The notes beneath the pieces were generated by a model, which worked only from the letters and a program-made list of their open reading frames with translations, ran no database searches and was not told the DNA's origin. Of a stretch of 36,935 bases of DNA, positions 22,574 to 29,937 are shown piece by piece (within the stretch, counting starts at the first letter, position 1; every line of letters begins with the position of its first letter). The stretch spans positions 1 to 36,935 of the forward strand of contig NZ_RFFI01000029.1 in NCBI RefSeq assembly GCF_003696205.1, given 5' to 3'. This DNA comes from Cellulomonas triticagri (GTDB lineage Bacteria; Actinomycetota; Actinomycetes; Actinomycetales; Cellulomonadaceae). Made by a program: the position numbers and the translations under genes.

Positions 22574-23395
22574 TCACACCCGGGCGAGCACCTCGCCGTG
22601 CAGCACCGCGAACCAGCCGTCGCGGGCCTCGCCCCACTCCCGCCACCCGGCGGCGAGCTGCTCCAGCCCCACCTCGTCGGCGAGCCCGTGCTCGACGGCC
22701 TGCCGGGCGAAGTCGGAGGCGACGCAGCGCTCGGCCCACAGGTCGGCCCACCAGGTGCGGTCGTCGGCGGACGCGTAGCACCAGACACCGGCGGTGGCGA
22801 CGACGCGGTCGGGGTCGAACCCGGCGTCGAGCACCCAGGACTGCAGGCGGCGGCCGGCGTCGGCCTCGGCGCCGTTGGCCTGGGTGACCTCGTGGTAGAG
22901 CGCGGACCACTCGTCGAGGACCGGGGACGCCGGGTACCAGGTCATCCCGGAGTAGTCGGCGTCCCGGACGGCGACGACCCCGCCGGGCCTCGCGACGCGG
23001 CGCATCTCGCGCAGCGCGGCGACGGGGTCGCCGAGGTGCTGCAGCAGCTGGTGGGCGTGCACGACGTCGAAGGAGCCGTCCTCGAACGGCAGCGCGTACG
23101 CGTCGGCGGTGCTGAACGTGACGTCGGCGGCGCCCGCGCGCTCGGCCTCGGCGCGCGCCAGGCCGATGACCGCCTCCGAGCGGTCGACGCCGACGACCCG
23201 CCCGGGGGCGACCCGCGCGGCGAGGTCGACGGTGAGGTTGCCGGGGCCGCAGCCGACGTCGAGCAGCGACTGGCCGGGCAGCAGGGCGGGCAGCAGGTGG
23301 GCCGCCGAGTTCTCCGCGGTGCGCCACCGGTGGGAGCGCAGCACGCTGTCGTGGTGGCCGTGGGTGTAGACCTCGGCCGGGTGCGTGTCGGTCAC
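22574..23395 (-). CDS. Class I SAM-dependent methyltransferase
   Basis: 273 residues from GTG 23395 (VTDTHPAEVYTHGHHDSVLR). The SAM-binding loop is LLDVGCGPGN (44-53), followed by VVGVDRS, then DVVHAHQLLQHLGDPVAALR and VARPGGVVAVRDADY, the usual motifs of UbiE/COQ5-like enzymes. The methyl acceptor is unknown. A longer frame to 23458 exists, but the TACCGT -10 box at 23402-23407 lies 6 bp before GTG 23395 and favours the shorter, leaderless form. It is divergent from the membrane protein at 23587. Confidence 0.9.
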   Translation of the reverse strand: MTDTHPAEVYTHGHHDSVLRSHRWRTAENSAAHLLPALLPGQSLLDVGCGPGNLTVDLAARVAPGRVVGVDRSEAVIGLARAEAERAGAADVTFSTADAYALPFEDGSFDVVHAHQLLQHLGDPVAALREMRRVARPGGVVAVRDADYSGMTWYPASPVLDEWSALYHEVTQANGAEADAGRRLQSWVLDAGFDPDRVVATAGVWCYASADDRTWWADLWAERCVASDFARQAVEHGLADEVGLEQLAAGWREWGEARDGWFAVLHGEVLARV

Positions 23396-23401
23396 CGCAC
23401 G

Positions 23402-23407
23402 ACGGTA
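23402..23407 (-). promoter_or_regulatory. -10 element of the methyltransferase gene (leaderless)
   Basis: TACCGT on the minus strand, 6 bp before GTG 23395. The same hexamer serves the divergent gene at 23574-23579. Confidence 0.45.
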
Positions 23408-23573
23408 ACGGCGCACCCCCGCCCCCTTCCACCCACCGAGCACCGCTGTCCCGCCCACCGAGACGACTCCACCCCCGGGCGCCGCTGACCTGCGTCTCCT
23501 TCCGCTCCTCGCGTCACCCCACCGTCCACGGGGTGGCGGCGTGCGGACCGCGTGGCGGCACGGCTGCGGCGAC

Positions 23574-23579
23574 TACCGT
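23574..23579 (+). promoter_or_regulatory. -10 element of the HGSNAT-like gene (leaderless)
   Basis: TACCGT, 7 bp before ATG 23587, with no SD between. The rest of the 191 bp divergent gap (23396-23586) shows no gene. Confidence 0.45.
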
Positions 23580-23586
23580 GTCGGCC

Positions 23587-24660
23587 ATGCCCGACGCCCC
23601 CGCCGCCCTCGCCGCGAGCCCTGGTCGCATCACCGGCGTCGACGTCGCCCGCGGCCTCGCCGTGCTCGGCATGATCACCGCCCACGTCGGCCCGGGCGGG
23701 CCCGGCGACCCGCTGCCGTGGGGGCTGACCCAGGTCGCCGACGGGCGGTCCGCCGCGCTGTTCGTGCTGCTGTCCGGGATCTCCGTCGCGCTGATCTCCG
23801 GCGGCGCCGCGCCCGTCGCGGGCACCCGCCGGGTGCTGGCGCGCACGAAGGTGCTGGTCCGGGCGTTCCTCGTGCTGGCTCTCGGCGTGCTGCTGGTCGT
23901 CCTCGGGACACCCGTGGTGGTGATCCTGCCGACCTACGCGGTGCTGTTCGCGTGCACCGTGCCGCTGCTCGGCACCCCGCCGCACCGGCTGCTGGTCGGA
24001 GCGGCGGTGGTGGCGGTGGTCGGGCCGGTGCTGCACCTGGTGCTGGGCCCGGCGTTCGCCCGGCTGCCCGGCACGGAGCTCACCGGCCTGGTGGTCGGCG
24101 ACTACTACCCCGCGATCGTGTGGTTCGCGTACGTGCTGGTGGGGCTCGCGGTCGGTCGGATGGACCTGCGGGACCGCGGCGTCCGGCTGCGGATGCTCGG
24201 CGCAGGCACCGCGCTGGCGGTGCTCGGCTACGCGGCCTCGGCGCTGCTGACCCGGCAGGTCGAGCCGGGCACGACGCTGTACGGGCTGGTCACCACCGAG
24301 CCGCACTCCAGCTCGACCCTGGAGGTCGTGGCGAGCACGGGCGTCGGGCTCGCGGTGCTGTCCCTGTGCCTGCTCGCCGCGGACACCCGCGCGGGCAGGG
24401 CCGTGCTCGCGCCGCTGGCGGCGACCGGCGCGCTCGCGCTCACCGCGTACACCGTGCAGATCCTCGCCATCGCGGCGCTCGGCACGGCGGTGGTGTGGCA
24501 GCCGGAGGCTGGGACGTGGCTCGCGTTCTGCCTGGTGACCCTGGTCGGCTGCTGGGTCTGGCGGGCCGCCGCGGGACGGGGGCCGCTGGAGCGGCTGCTG
24601 CACGGGCTCGCCGCCCGGGCCACCGACGTCACCCCGGACACCCTCCCCGCCCGGCGCTGA
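23587..24660 (+). CDS. Polytopic membrane protein, HGSNAT-catalytic/DUF418-like acyltransferase
   Basis: 357 residues with about ten membrane segments. The N-terminal signature RITGVDVARGLAVLGMITAH and the following VGPG match the heparan-alpha-glucosaminide N-acetyltransferase catalytic-domain family (DUF1624), and the C-terminal half (LALTAYTVQILAIAALGTAV) resembles DUF418/YeiB proteins. Such proteins are thought to move acyl groups across the membrane onto envelope molecules, but bacterial members are mostly uncharacterised. ATG 23587 follows a leaderless-type -10. It converges with the pdxH-like gene 18 bp downstream. Confidence 0.78.
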   Translation: MPDAPAALAASPGRITGVDVARGLAVLGMITAHVGPGGPGDPLPWGLTQVADGRSAALFVLLSGISVALISGGAAPVAGTRRVLARTKVLVRAFLVLALGVLLVVLGTPVVVILPTYAVLFACTVPLLGTPPHRLLVGAAVVAVVGPVLHLVLGPAFARLPGTELTGLVVGDYYPAIVWFAYVLVGLAVGRMDLRDRGVRLRMLGAGTALAVLGYAASALLTRQVEPGTTLYGLVTTEPHSSSTLEVVASTGVGLAVLSLCLLAADTRAGRAVLAPLAATGALALTAYTVQILAIAALGTAVVWQPEAGTWLAFCLVTLVGCWVWRAAAGRGPLERLLHGLAARATDVTPDTLPARR

Positions 24661-24678
24661 CGACCCGGGCCCGGCGCG

Positions 24679-25341
24679 TCAGGGCCAGTCGAGCCGCCGC
24701 GTCCACCCCCCGCCGGTGCGGGAGTACCGCACCCGCAGGTGCGCGCGGTCGTGGTCGCCCTGCCAGAGCTCCACGACCTCGGGCACGACGCCCCACAGCT
24801 GCCAGGTCGGCAGGACGAGGCGGGGGTCCCGGTCGACGCGGGTCCGGGCCTCGGCGACGGCCGCGACCATCTCCGCCGGGGAGTGCAGGGCCTCGCCCGG
24901 CCGGGAGGCGAGCGCGGCGGCGCGGGCGCTCGGCGACCGGCGCAGGAAGTCGGCGGCGCAGGCCGCGGCGTCGAGCGCGTGCACCGGCCCCGAGAGCCGG
25001 ACCTGGCGGCCGAGCGGCTGCCAGTAGAACGTCAGCGCGGCGTGCGGGTTCGCGGACAGGTGCTGCGACTTGCCCGCCCGGGAGTCGGTGGCGATCACGA
25101 AGGCGCCGTCGACCACGTCGGCGAGCAGCACCACCCGCGCGGCGGGCCGGGCGTCGGCGCCCGCGGTCGCGAGGGTGACGGCGTGCGGCTCGGGGACCCC
25201 GGCGGCGACGGCGTCGGCGAACCAGCGCTCGAACGCCTCGACCGGGTCCGCGGGCAGCGCGTACGGGTCGACCTCGGGCAGGTCCCCGGTCAGCGCGGGC
25301 AGCCCGCGCAGCAGGTCGGCGATCCGGGGTGTGCGCTCCAT
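24679..25341 (-). CDS. pdxH: Pyridoxamine 5'-phosphate oxidase family protein (PdxH-like)
   Basis: 220 residues, a normal length for PdxH, which oxidises PNP or PMP to pyridoxal 5'-phosphate with FMN. The FMN and dimer signatures are ARVVLLADVVDGAFVIATDS, then SQHLSANPHAALTFYWQPLG and RQVRLSG. The C-terminal region WQLWGVVPEVVELWQGDHDR and the ending TRRLDWP match the PNPOx C-terminal domain. ATG 25341 has GATACT (25348-25353) 6 bp upstream, so it is probably leaderless. A PhzG-like oxidase is a less likely alternative. Confidence 0.85.
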   Translation of the reverse strand: MERTPRIADLLRGLPALTGDLPEVDPYALPADPVEAFERWFADAVAAGVPEPHAVTLATAGADARPAARVVLLADVVDGAFVIATDSRAGKSQHLSANPHAALTFYWQPLGRQVRLSGPVHALDAAACAADFLRRSPSARAAALASRPGEALHSPAEMVAAVAEARTRVDRDPRLVLPTWQLWGVVPEVVELWQGDHDRAHLRVRYSRTGGGWTRRLDWP

Positions 25342-25347
25342 CACACC

Positions 25348-25353
25348 AGTATC
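25348..25353 (-). promoter_or_regulatory. -10 element of the pdxH-like gene (leaderless)
   Basis: GATACT on the minus strand, 6 bp before ATG 25341. It matches TATAAT at four of six positions, including the key A2 and T6. Confidence 0.5.
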
Positions 25354-25401
25354 CGGGCGCGGGCCCCCGCCGTCCCGGGACGCGACCCGGGACCCCGCCC
25401 A

Positions 25402-25454
25402 CCTCCGGTCTCCGCCGGCACCCACGGCGATCCGGGGGCGGCGGAGACCGGAGG
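25402..25454 (-). terminator. Hairpin terminator after the PTS EIIA gene
   Basis: A perfect 15 bp stem (25402-25416 with 25440-25454) with a 23-base loop starts 8 bp beyond the EIIA stop. It insulates the dasR-EIIB-EIIB-EIIA operon from the pdxH-like gene. Confidence 0.8.
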
Positions 25455-25462
25455 CCGAGCGG

Positions 25463-25915
25463 TCACGCGAGGCGGAAGAGCGGGTCGCCCGCGGAGACCT
25501 CGGCGCCCGGGGAGGCCAGGCGGGTCAGCGCGTCCGGGGCGGCCTCCAGGGCGACGACCGGGCAGATGGCCGAACGCCCACCCGCCTCGACGGCGACCGG
25601 GTCCCACTCGACCAGCAGCTGCCCGGGCTCGACCACGTCCCCCTCGGCGACGTGCAGCACGAACCCCGCACCGCCGAGCTGCACCGTGTTGATGCCGAGG
25701 TGCACGAGCACCCCGCGGCCGCCCTCGGCGACCAGCACGAAGGCGTGCGGGTGCAGCTTGGCGACCACCCCGGCGACCGGCGCGACGACCTGGGTCCCGG
25801 TGGGCTGGACGGCGAGCCCCGGCCCGACGATCTCGCCGGAGAACACCGGGTCGTCGACGTCCGCGAGCGCGTGCACGACGCCGCCGACGGGCGCGAGGAC
25901 CGTGAGGTCCGCCAT
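25463..25915 (-). CDS. crr: PTS EIIA component, glucose/GlcNAc (Crr) family
   Basis: 150 residues, a stand-alone EIIA-Glc-type domain. The phosphorylated His is His72 in VLVHLGINTVQL, and the supporting His57 is in KLHPHAFVLVAEGG. ADLTVLAPVGGVV is the family start. It takes phosphate from HPr and passes it to an EIIB. ATG 25915 shares one base with the EIIB stop (TGATG), so translation is coupled. It is last in the operon after two EIIB genes and the GntR regulator. Confidence 0.93.
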   Translation of the reverse strand: MADLTVLAPVGGVVHALADVDDPVFSGEIVGPGLAVQPTGTQVVAPVAGVVAKLHPHAFVLVAEGGRGVLVHLGINTVQLGGAGFVLHVAEGDVVEPGQLLVEWDPVAVEAGGRSAICPVVALEAAPDALTRLASPGAEVSAGDPLFRLA

Positions 25916-26145
25916 CAGCGCAGGTCCTCGATGTCCGAGGCGATGGTGTCCGCCTCGGGCCCGACGATGACCTGCACGACGGTGCCCTGCTGCATGACGG
26001 CGATGGCGCCCGCGGCCTTCAGCACGGACTCGGTGACCTTGGACGGGTCCTCGACCTCGACGCGCAGCCGCGTGATGCAGGGCTCCAGGTCGACGATGTT
26101 GGCGTCCCCGCCCAGTCCGGCGAGGATCTGCTCGGCCTTGCTCAT
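25915..26145 (-). CDS. PTS EIIB component, glucose/GlcNAc family (copy 1)
   Basis: 76 residues. MSKAEQILAGLGGDANIVDL, then EPCITRLRVE, is the EIIB-Glc fold with phospho-cysteine Cys23. Carries phosphate from EIIA to the sugar bound by EIIC. AAGGAG lies upstream of ATG 26145. It is similar throughout to the next EIIB (26198-26440), suggesting a tandem duplication, and comparable in size to Streptomyces NagF. Confidence 0.93.
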   Translation of the reverse strand: MSKAEQILAGLGGDANIVDLEPCITRLRVEVEDPSKVTESVLKAAGAIAVMQQGTVVQVIVGPEADTIASDIEDLR

Positions 26146-26197
26146 GGTGTGTCTCCTTCGGTGGCCGGGCGGCCGGTCGTGGCGGGTCGGGTGGTGG

Positions 26198-26440
26198 TCA
26201 CAGGAGGTCCTCGAGGTCGGTGGCGAGGGTGTCGACGCTGGGGCCGATCACCACCTGCACCACGCGGCCGGAGACCATGACGCCGAACGCGCCGGCGGCG
26301 CGCAGGGCGGCGGTGTCGACGCGGGCGGGCTCCTTGACGAGCGAGCGCAGGCGCGTCGTGCACGGCTCGATCTCGTCGATGTTGCCCACGCCGCCGAGCC
26401 CGGCGAGGATCGCGGCGGCCTGGTCGGCGCCCTGGGTCAT
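26198..26440 (-). CDS. PTS EIIB component, glucose/GlcNAc family (copy 2)
   Basis: 80 residues from ATG 26440, chosen for the GGAAGGA (26448-26454) 7 bp upstream. An in-frame GTG at 26461 that overlaps the regulator stop as GTGA is an alternative and would give 87 residues. AAAILAGLGGVGNIDEIEPC, then TTRLRSLV, places phospho-cysteine Cys27. The two EIIB proteins share layout but differ in many residues (for instance AFGVMVSGRVVQVVIGP here versus AIAVMQQGTVVQVIVGP), so they may serve different EIIC partners. Confidence 0.92.
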   Translation of the reverse strand: MTQGADQAAAILAGLGGVGNIDEIEPCTTRLRSLVKEPARVDTAALRAAGAFGVMVSGRVVQVVIGPSVDTLATDLEDLL

Positions 26441-26457
26441 CCGGTCGTCCTTCCGGT

Positions 26458-27294
26458 TCACGGTCGGGCCCCCACGGCGGCGGGGGCGCTGTCGGCGGCG
26501 TCAGGCTCGGCGAGGTCCTCGCGCAGGCGGGGCACGAGCGCGGGCCCGGGTGCGCTGAGCGGCACCCAGACGCTGTACCGGTCGCCGCGGTAGCAGGCGC
26601 GGGAGTACATGACGGGGGCCTCGGCGGAGTAGGTCCGCCGGGTGGCGCGCAGCACGGCGCGCGTCCCGCGCATGTCGAGCAGCGCGGCCTCCTCGTCCGT
26701 GGCCTCGTCGGCGGTGAGCGTCTCCTCGCCCCACGCGGGGTCGAGCCCGGCGCCGCGCATGGCGTCGTGCATGCTCGGCGGCGGCCCGTCGGCCAGGAGG
26801 TCGGGCAGCAGCGCGACGGACACCCAGTGCTGCTCGAGGCTCATGGGCGAGCCGTCCGCGTACCGGACGCGCCACAGGTGGTGCAGCGGCGCCCCGACGG
26901 CGGTGCCGAGCGCGTCGGCGGCCTCGGGTGCGGCGGCGACGGTGCGGGCGTCGAGCACCCGGGTCTCGGGGCGCATCCCGCGGCGCCGCATCTCCTCGCC
27001 GAACGTCGTCAGGCGCATCTCGAAGTCCATGCGCTGCGGCGCGACGAACGTGCCGCGCCCCTGCTCCCGCACGAGCACGCCCTCGGAGACGAGCGCGTCG
27101 ACGGCCTGCCGGACCGTCATCCGGGAGACCCCGAACCGCTCGCAGAGCGTGCGCTCGGACGGGACGGCGTCGCCGACGTGCAGCGACTGCTCCACCAGGT
27201 CCACGAGGTAGGAGCGCACGGCCAGGTACTTGTGGTGGCGGCGGTCCCCTGCGGGGTCCGCCGGGTCGTGGGGTCGGGGCTGCTGCGGCTGCAC
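26458..27294 (-). CDS. GntR/HutC-family regulator, DasR-like
   Basis: 278 residues from GTG 27294, preceded by GGGAGGGTGAGG. Residues about 30-95 form the GntR winged helix (VPSERTLCERFGVSRMTVRQ, then EQGRGTFVAPQRM). The rest is a UTRA ligand domain (TFGEEMRRRGMRPETRVLDA, ending YRGDRYSVWVPL). The domain and order match DasR and NagR, which sense GlcN-6-P or GlcNAc-6-P and repress PTS and chitin/GlcNAc genes. Three dre-like sites lie at 27413-27428, 27438-27453 and 29326-29341. First gene of the operon with both EIIB and EIIA genes. The N-terminal 25 residues are Pro- and His-rich and not part of the usual family. Confidence 0.88.
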   Translation of the reverse strand: MQPQQPRPHDPADPAGDRRHHKYLAVRSYLVDLVEQSLHVGDAVPSERTLCERFGVSRMTVRQAVDALVSEGVLVREQGRGTFVAPQRMDFEMRLTTFGEEMRRRGMRPETRVLDARTVAAAPEAADALGTAVGAPLHHLWRVRYADGSPMSLEQHWVSVALLPDLLADGPPPSMHDAMRGAGLDPAWGEETLTADEATDEEAALLDMRGTRAVLRATRRTYSAEAPVMYSRACYRGDRYSVWVPLSAPGPALVPRLREDLAEPDAADSAPAAVGARP

Positions 27295-27401
27295 GGCCTC
27301 ACCCTCCCACCTCGGTCGACGTCGTCCGCACGCCGTTGGTCCGTCCGCGGGCGGCGCGGGAAGCGCTGCCCGTCGGTCACGGTGCGGTCGTGCTGTGGTC
27401 C

Positions 27402-27430
27402 TTGACACATCTTCCGGTCTAGACCACTCT
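27402..27430 (+). promoter_or_regulatory. Promoter of the PTS EIIC gene
   Basis: A perfect -35 TTGACA (27402-27407) is followed 17 bp later by CACTCT (27425-27430), a weak -10 that keeps A2 and T6. The first dre-like site covers the -10 and the second the transcription start, so bound regulator would block polymerase. Confidence 0.6.
27413..27428. promoter_or_regulatory. DasR-type operator (dre) 1, EIIC-dasR region
   Basis: TCCGGTCTAGACCACT agrees with the published Streptomyces dre consensus ANTGGTCTAGACCANT at 14 of 16 positions. The central GGTCTAGACC (27416-27425) is a perfect palindrome. Confidence 0.8.
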
Positions 27431-27437
27431 GACCGCA

Positions 27438-27453
27438 ACTGGTCCAGACAACT
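27438..27453. promoter_or_regulatory. DasR-type operator (dre) 2, EIIC-dasR region
   Basis: ACTGGTCCAGACAACT matches the dre consensus at 14 of 16 positions. It lies 25 bp centre to centre from dre 1 and covers the likely EIIC transcription start. Confidence 0.7.
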
Positions 27454-27568
27454 TGCCGGACTCGGCCGCGACACCGCAAGTCCGCGTCACCGCACGACCC
27501 TCCCCCCGGCGGGCGCGCCGGCCCAGCACGCCGACCACCCGCCCCCACCGTCTCGACGAGGAGTCACC
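27454..27568 (+). other. EIIC 5' untranslated region
   Basis: About 115 bp between dre 2 and the EIIC start, with no gene. It ends with GAGGAG just before the ATG at 27569. No clear hairpin pair or riboswitch was seen. The adjoining 27295-27401 carries no gene either and is the likely leader of the dasR-like gene on the other strand. Confidence 0.4.
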
Positions 27569-28927
27569 ATGTCCGCCACGACGGCCGACGCCCCCGCCAA
27601 GCGGGGCATCCCCGGGCTCGCGCAGCTGCAGCGCGTGGGCCGCTCCCTCATGCTGCCCATCGCCTCCCTGCCCGCCGCGGCGCTGCTGCTGCGGCTCGGC
27701 CAGCCCGACATGCTGGGCGAGAACGGCCTCGGCGCCCACGCCGACTGGCTGCTGCCCGTCGCCGACGTCATCGGCTCCGCGGGTAGTGCGCTGCTCGACA
27801 ACCTGCCGATCCTGTTCGCCCTCGGCGTCGCCATCGGCTACGCCCGCAAGTCCGACGGCTCCACCGGCCTGGCCGCGCTGATCGGCTACCTGGTCTTCAC
27901 CGGCGTCACCGACGCGCTGTCCCCGTACGTCCTGGGCGAGCCCGGCGAGGGCGAGACCCAGGAGCTCATCAACTACGGCGTCCTGGGCGGCATCGTCATC
28001 GGCCTCACCGCCGCGCTGCTGTACCAGAAGTACTACCGGATCAAGCTGCCCCCGTACCTCGCGTTCTTCGGCGGCCGCCGGTTCGTGCCGATCGTCACCG
28101 CGGGTGCCGCGGTCCTCATCGCCGTCGTCGCCGCGCTGATCTACCCCGCGTTCGACGCCGGGTTCACCGCGGTCGGCGACTGGGTCACGGGCTCGACCGT
28201 CATCGGCGCGTTCGTGTTCGGCACGCTGAACCGCCTGCTGCTGCCGTTCGGCCTGCACCACCTGCTCAACTCGCTGCCGTGGTTCCAGTTCGGCGACTAC
28301 ACCGACGCGTCCGGCCAGGTCTGGCACGGCGACATCGCCCGGTTCCTCAACGGCGACCCGACCGCGGGCACCTTCATGACCGGGTTCTTCCCGATCATGA
28401 TGTTCGCCCTCCCGGCCGCGGCGCTGGCGATCGTGCACACCGCCAAGCCCAAGAACCGCAAGGTCATCGCGGGCATCATGGGTTCGGCCGCGCTGGTCGC
28501 GTTCGTCACCGGCGTCACCGAGCCGCTGGAGTTCGCGTTCGTCTACGTCGCGTACCCGCTCTACGCCATCCACGCCGTGCTCACCGGCACGTCGATGGCC
28601 CTGGTCAACGCGCTCGAGATCCGCAGCGGGTTCGGGTTCTCGGCGGGCGTCATCGACTACCTGCTGAACTTCCGGATCGCCGACCAGCCCCTGCTGCTCA
28701 TCGTGATCGGCCTCGGGTACGCCGTCATCTACTACTTCCTGTTCCGGTTCATGATCGTGAAGTTCAACTTCAAGACACCGGGGCGCGAGGACGACACCGA
28801 GGGTGCGGCGGACGGCGTCGCCGTCGGTGCCGCGGTCGCGGCGGACGCCGTGGTCACCTCCCCGGCGGGCACCGACACCCCGCCCCCGGCGGCCCCGACG
28901 GTGCCGGGCGTCGATCCCACGCCCTGA
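27569..28927 (+). CDS. PTS EIIC permease, GlcNAc/glucose (NagE-like)
   Basis: 452 residues, membrane-embedded sugar transporter of the glucose superfamily. LPIASLPAAALLLRLGQPDM is the start signature; FGLHHLLNSLPWFQFGDYTD and FVTGVTEPLEFAFVYVAYPL are characteristic substrate-site regions of the Glc/GlcNAc group. About ten membrane segments are readable. The C-terminal tail after about residue 400 is a low-complexity Ala/Pro/Asp stretch where fused proteins carry EIIB; here EIIB is made separately by the divergent operon. ATG 27569 has GAGGAG upstream. GlcNAc specificity is suggested by dre control, not proved. Confidence 0.9.
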   Translation: MSATTADAPAKRGIPGLAQLQRVGRSLMLPIASLPAAALLLRLGQPDMLGENGLGAHADWLLPVADVIGSAGSALLDNLPILFALGVAIGYARKSDGSTGLAALIGYLVFTGVTDALSPYVLGEPGEGETQELINYGVLGGIVIGLTAALLYQKYYRIKLPPYLAFFGGRRFVPIVTAGAAVLIAVVAALIYPAFDAGFTAVGDWVTGSTVIGAFVFGTLNRLLLPFGLHHLLNSLPWFQFGDYTDASGQVWHGDIARFLNGDPTAGTFMTGFFPIMMFALPAAALAIVHTAKPKNRKVIAGIMGSAALVAFVTGVTEPLEFAFVYVAYPLYAIHAVLTGTSMALVNALEIRSGFGFSAGVIDYLLNFRIADQPLLLIVIGLGYAVIYYFLFRFMIVKFNFKTPGREDDTEGAADGVAVGAAVAADAVVTSPAGTDTPPPAAPTVPGVDPTP

Positions 28928-28941
28928 CCTCCCGCACGGCA

Positions 28942-28979
28942 GAGGGGCCCCGTCCGGCGCGTGCCGGGCGGGGCCCCTC
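28942..28979. terminator. Convergent bidirectional terminator between EIIC and ptsH
   Basis: A perfect 11 bp stem (28942-28952 with 28969-28979), with inner CCGGC/GCCGG pairing, lies between two converging genes, 14 bp past the EIIC stop and 19 bp past the ptsH stop. Confidence 0.8.
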
Positions 28980-28998
28980 GTGCTCGTACGGGGAGGCG

Positions 28999-29268
28999 TC
29001 AGGCGATCTCGACCTGCGAGAGGAACGCCTCCAGCGCGTCCAGCGCGGCCTCGGCCTCGGGCCCGTCCACCTCGGTGGACAGCACCAGCGTCTCGCCCGC
29101 GGCGGCGCCGAGCGTCATGATGCCGAGGATGCTCGCGGCCTGGACCGGCGCGGCGTCGCCCTTGCGGACGGAGACGGGGACCGGCTGCTTGCCGGCCTCC
29201 GCGACGAACAGGGCGGCGGGGCGGGCGTGCAGACCCTCCGCGATGGCGACGACGACGGACCGTTCCAT
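28999..29268 (-). CDS. ptsH: PTS phosphocarrier protein HPr
   Basis: 89 residues. The EI-phosphorylated histidine is His14 in AEGLHARPAALFV. The region around Ser46 (VQAASILGIMTLGAAAGE) is conserved although HPr kinase is generally absent from actinobacteria. GGAGGTC lies just before ATG 29268; longer in-frame starts run into the operator. It shuttles phosphate from enzyme I to the EIIA at 25463. A dre-like site lies upstream, so HPr is probably in the same regulon as the EIIC, consistent with Streptomyces ptsH. Confidence 0.93.
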   Translation of the reverse strand: MERSVVVAIAEGLHARPAALFVAEAGKQPVPVSVRKGDAAPVQAASILGIMTLGAAAGETLVLSTEVDGPEAEAALDALEAFLSQVEIA

Positions 29269-29325
29269 GGACGCGACCTCCGGTGCGAGCGAAGCGTGCC
29301 CGGCAGTGGGCACGCCCCGAGCGTA

Positions 29326-29341
29326 ACTGGTCTGGACCACG
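29326..29341. promoter_or_regulatory. DasR-type operator (dre) 3, upstream of ptsH
   Basis: ACTGGTCTGGACCACG fits the dre consensus ANTGGTCTAGACCANT at 14 of 16 positions. It lies about 60 bp before the ptsH start, in the region where its promoter must be. Confidence 0.72.
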
Positions 29342-29350
29342 TCACGCCCC

Positions 29351-29390
29351 GGATCGGCCCGGATGGGCCCGGGTCGGCCCGGTTCAGCCC
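29351..29390. repeat. Four degenerate 10 bp tandem units
   Basis: GGATCGGCCC, GGATGGGCCC, GGGTCGGCCC and GGTTCAGCCC lie end to end, repeating at one helical turn. The block follows the ptsH operator and its last unit contains the rnhA stop codon. No function known. Confidence 0.6.
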
Positions 29391-29851
29391 GCGCGGACCT
29401 CGTCGACGCCCTTGTTCGCGAGCTGGTCGGCGCGCTCGTTGCCGGGGTCGCCCGCGTGGCCCTTCACCCAGTGCCAGCTGATCGCGTGCCGGGCGACCTG
29501 CTCGTCCAGGTCCTGCCAGAGGTCCTGGTTCTTCACCGGCTTCTTGTCCGCGGTGCGCCAGCCGTTGCGCTTCCAGCCCGCGATCCACTTGGTGACGCCC
29601 TGCATCACGTACTGCGAGTCCACGTGCAGGTCGACGCGGCAGGGCTCCTTGAGCACCCGCAGGCCCTCGATGACCGCGCGCAGCTCCATGCGGTTGTTCG
29701 TCGTGACGGCCTCGCCGCCGAACAGCTCGCGCTCGTGCCCGTTCGACCGCAGCAGCGAGCCCCAGCCGCCCACGCCCGGGTTGCCCTTGCAGGCCCCGTC
29801 GGTCCACATCTCGACGTGCGGGGGTGCGGGGGCGGCGCTCTCGGTGCTCAT
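29384..29851 (-). CDS. rnhA: Ribonuclease HI
   Basis: 155 residues, the standard length of bacterial RNase HI, which cuts the RNA strand of RNA-DNA hybrids. The four catalytic acids are Asp18 ([12 protein letters not shown]), Glu56 (NNRMELRAV), Asp78 (LHVDSQYVM) and Asp142 ([11 protein letters not shown]), with the loop His132 in VKGHAGDPG. The [15 protein letters not shown] handle region is present. ATG 29851 has TACAGT (29860-29865) 8 bp upstream, so it is probably leaderless. It shares an 86 bp divergent promoter region with the helicase gene. Confidence 0.96.
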   Translation of the reverse strand: MSTESAAPAPPHVEMWTDGACKGNPGVGGWGSLLRSNGHERELFGGEAVTTNNRMELRAVIEGLRVLKEPCRVDLHVDSQYVMQGVTKWIAGWKRNGWRTADKKPVKNQDLWQDLDEQVARHAISWHWVKGHAGDPGNERADQLANKGVDEVRAG

Positions 29852-29937
29852 GGTGGCCCACTGTAAGGGCGCCCTCGTCGTCCACAGGCGCGACGCCCGG
29901 TGCGGTCCGGGCGGGTGCCGCGTGACAGGATCGACGG

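Noticed and set aside
27454..27568. Riboswitch in the EIIC leader
   Set aside because: No recognisable aptamer or paired stems. Operator control by dre sites explains regulation well enough.
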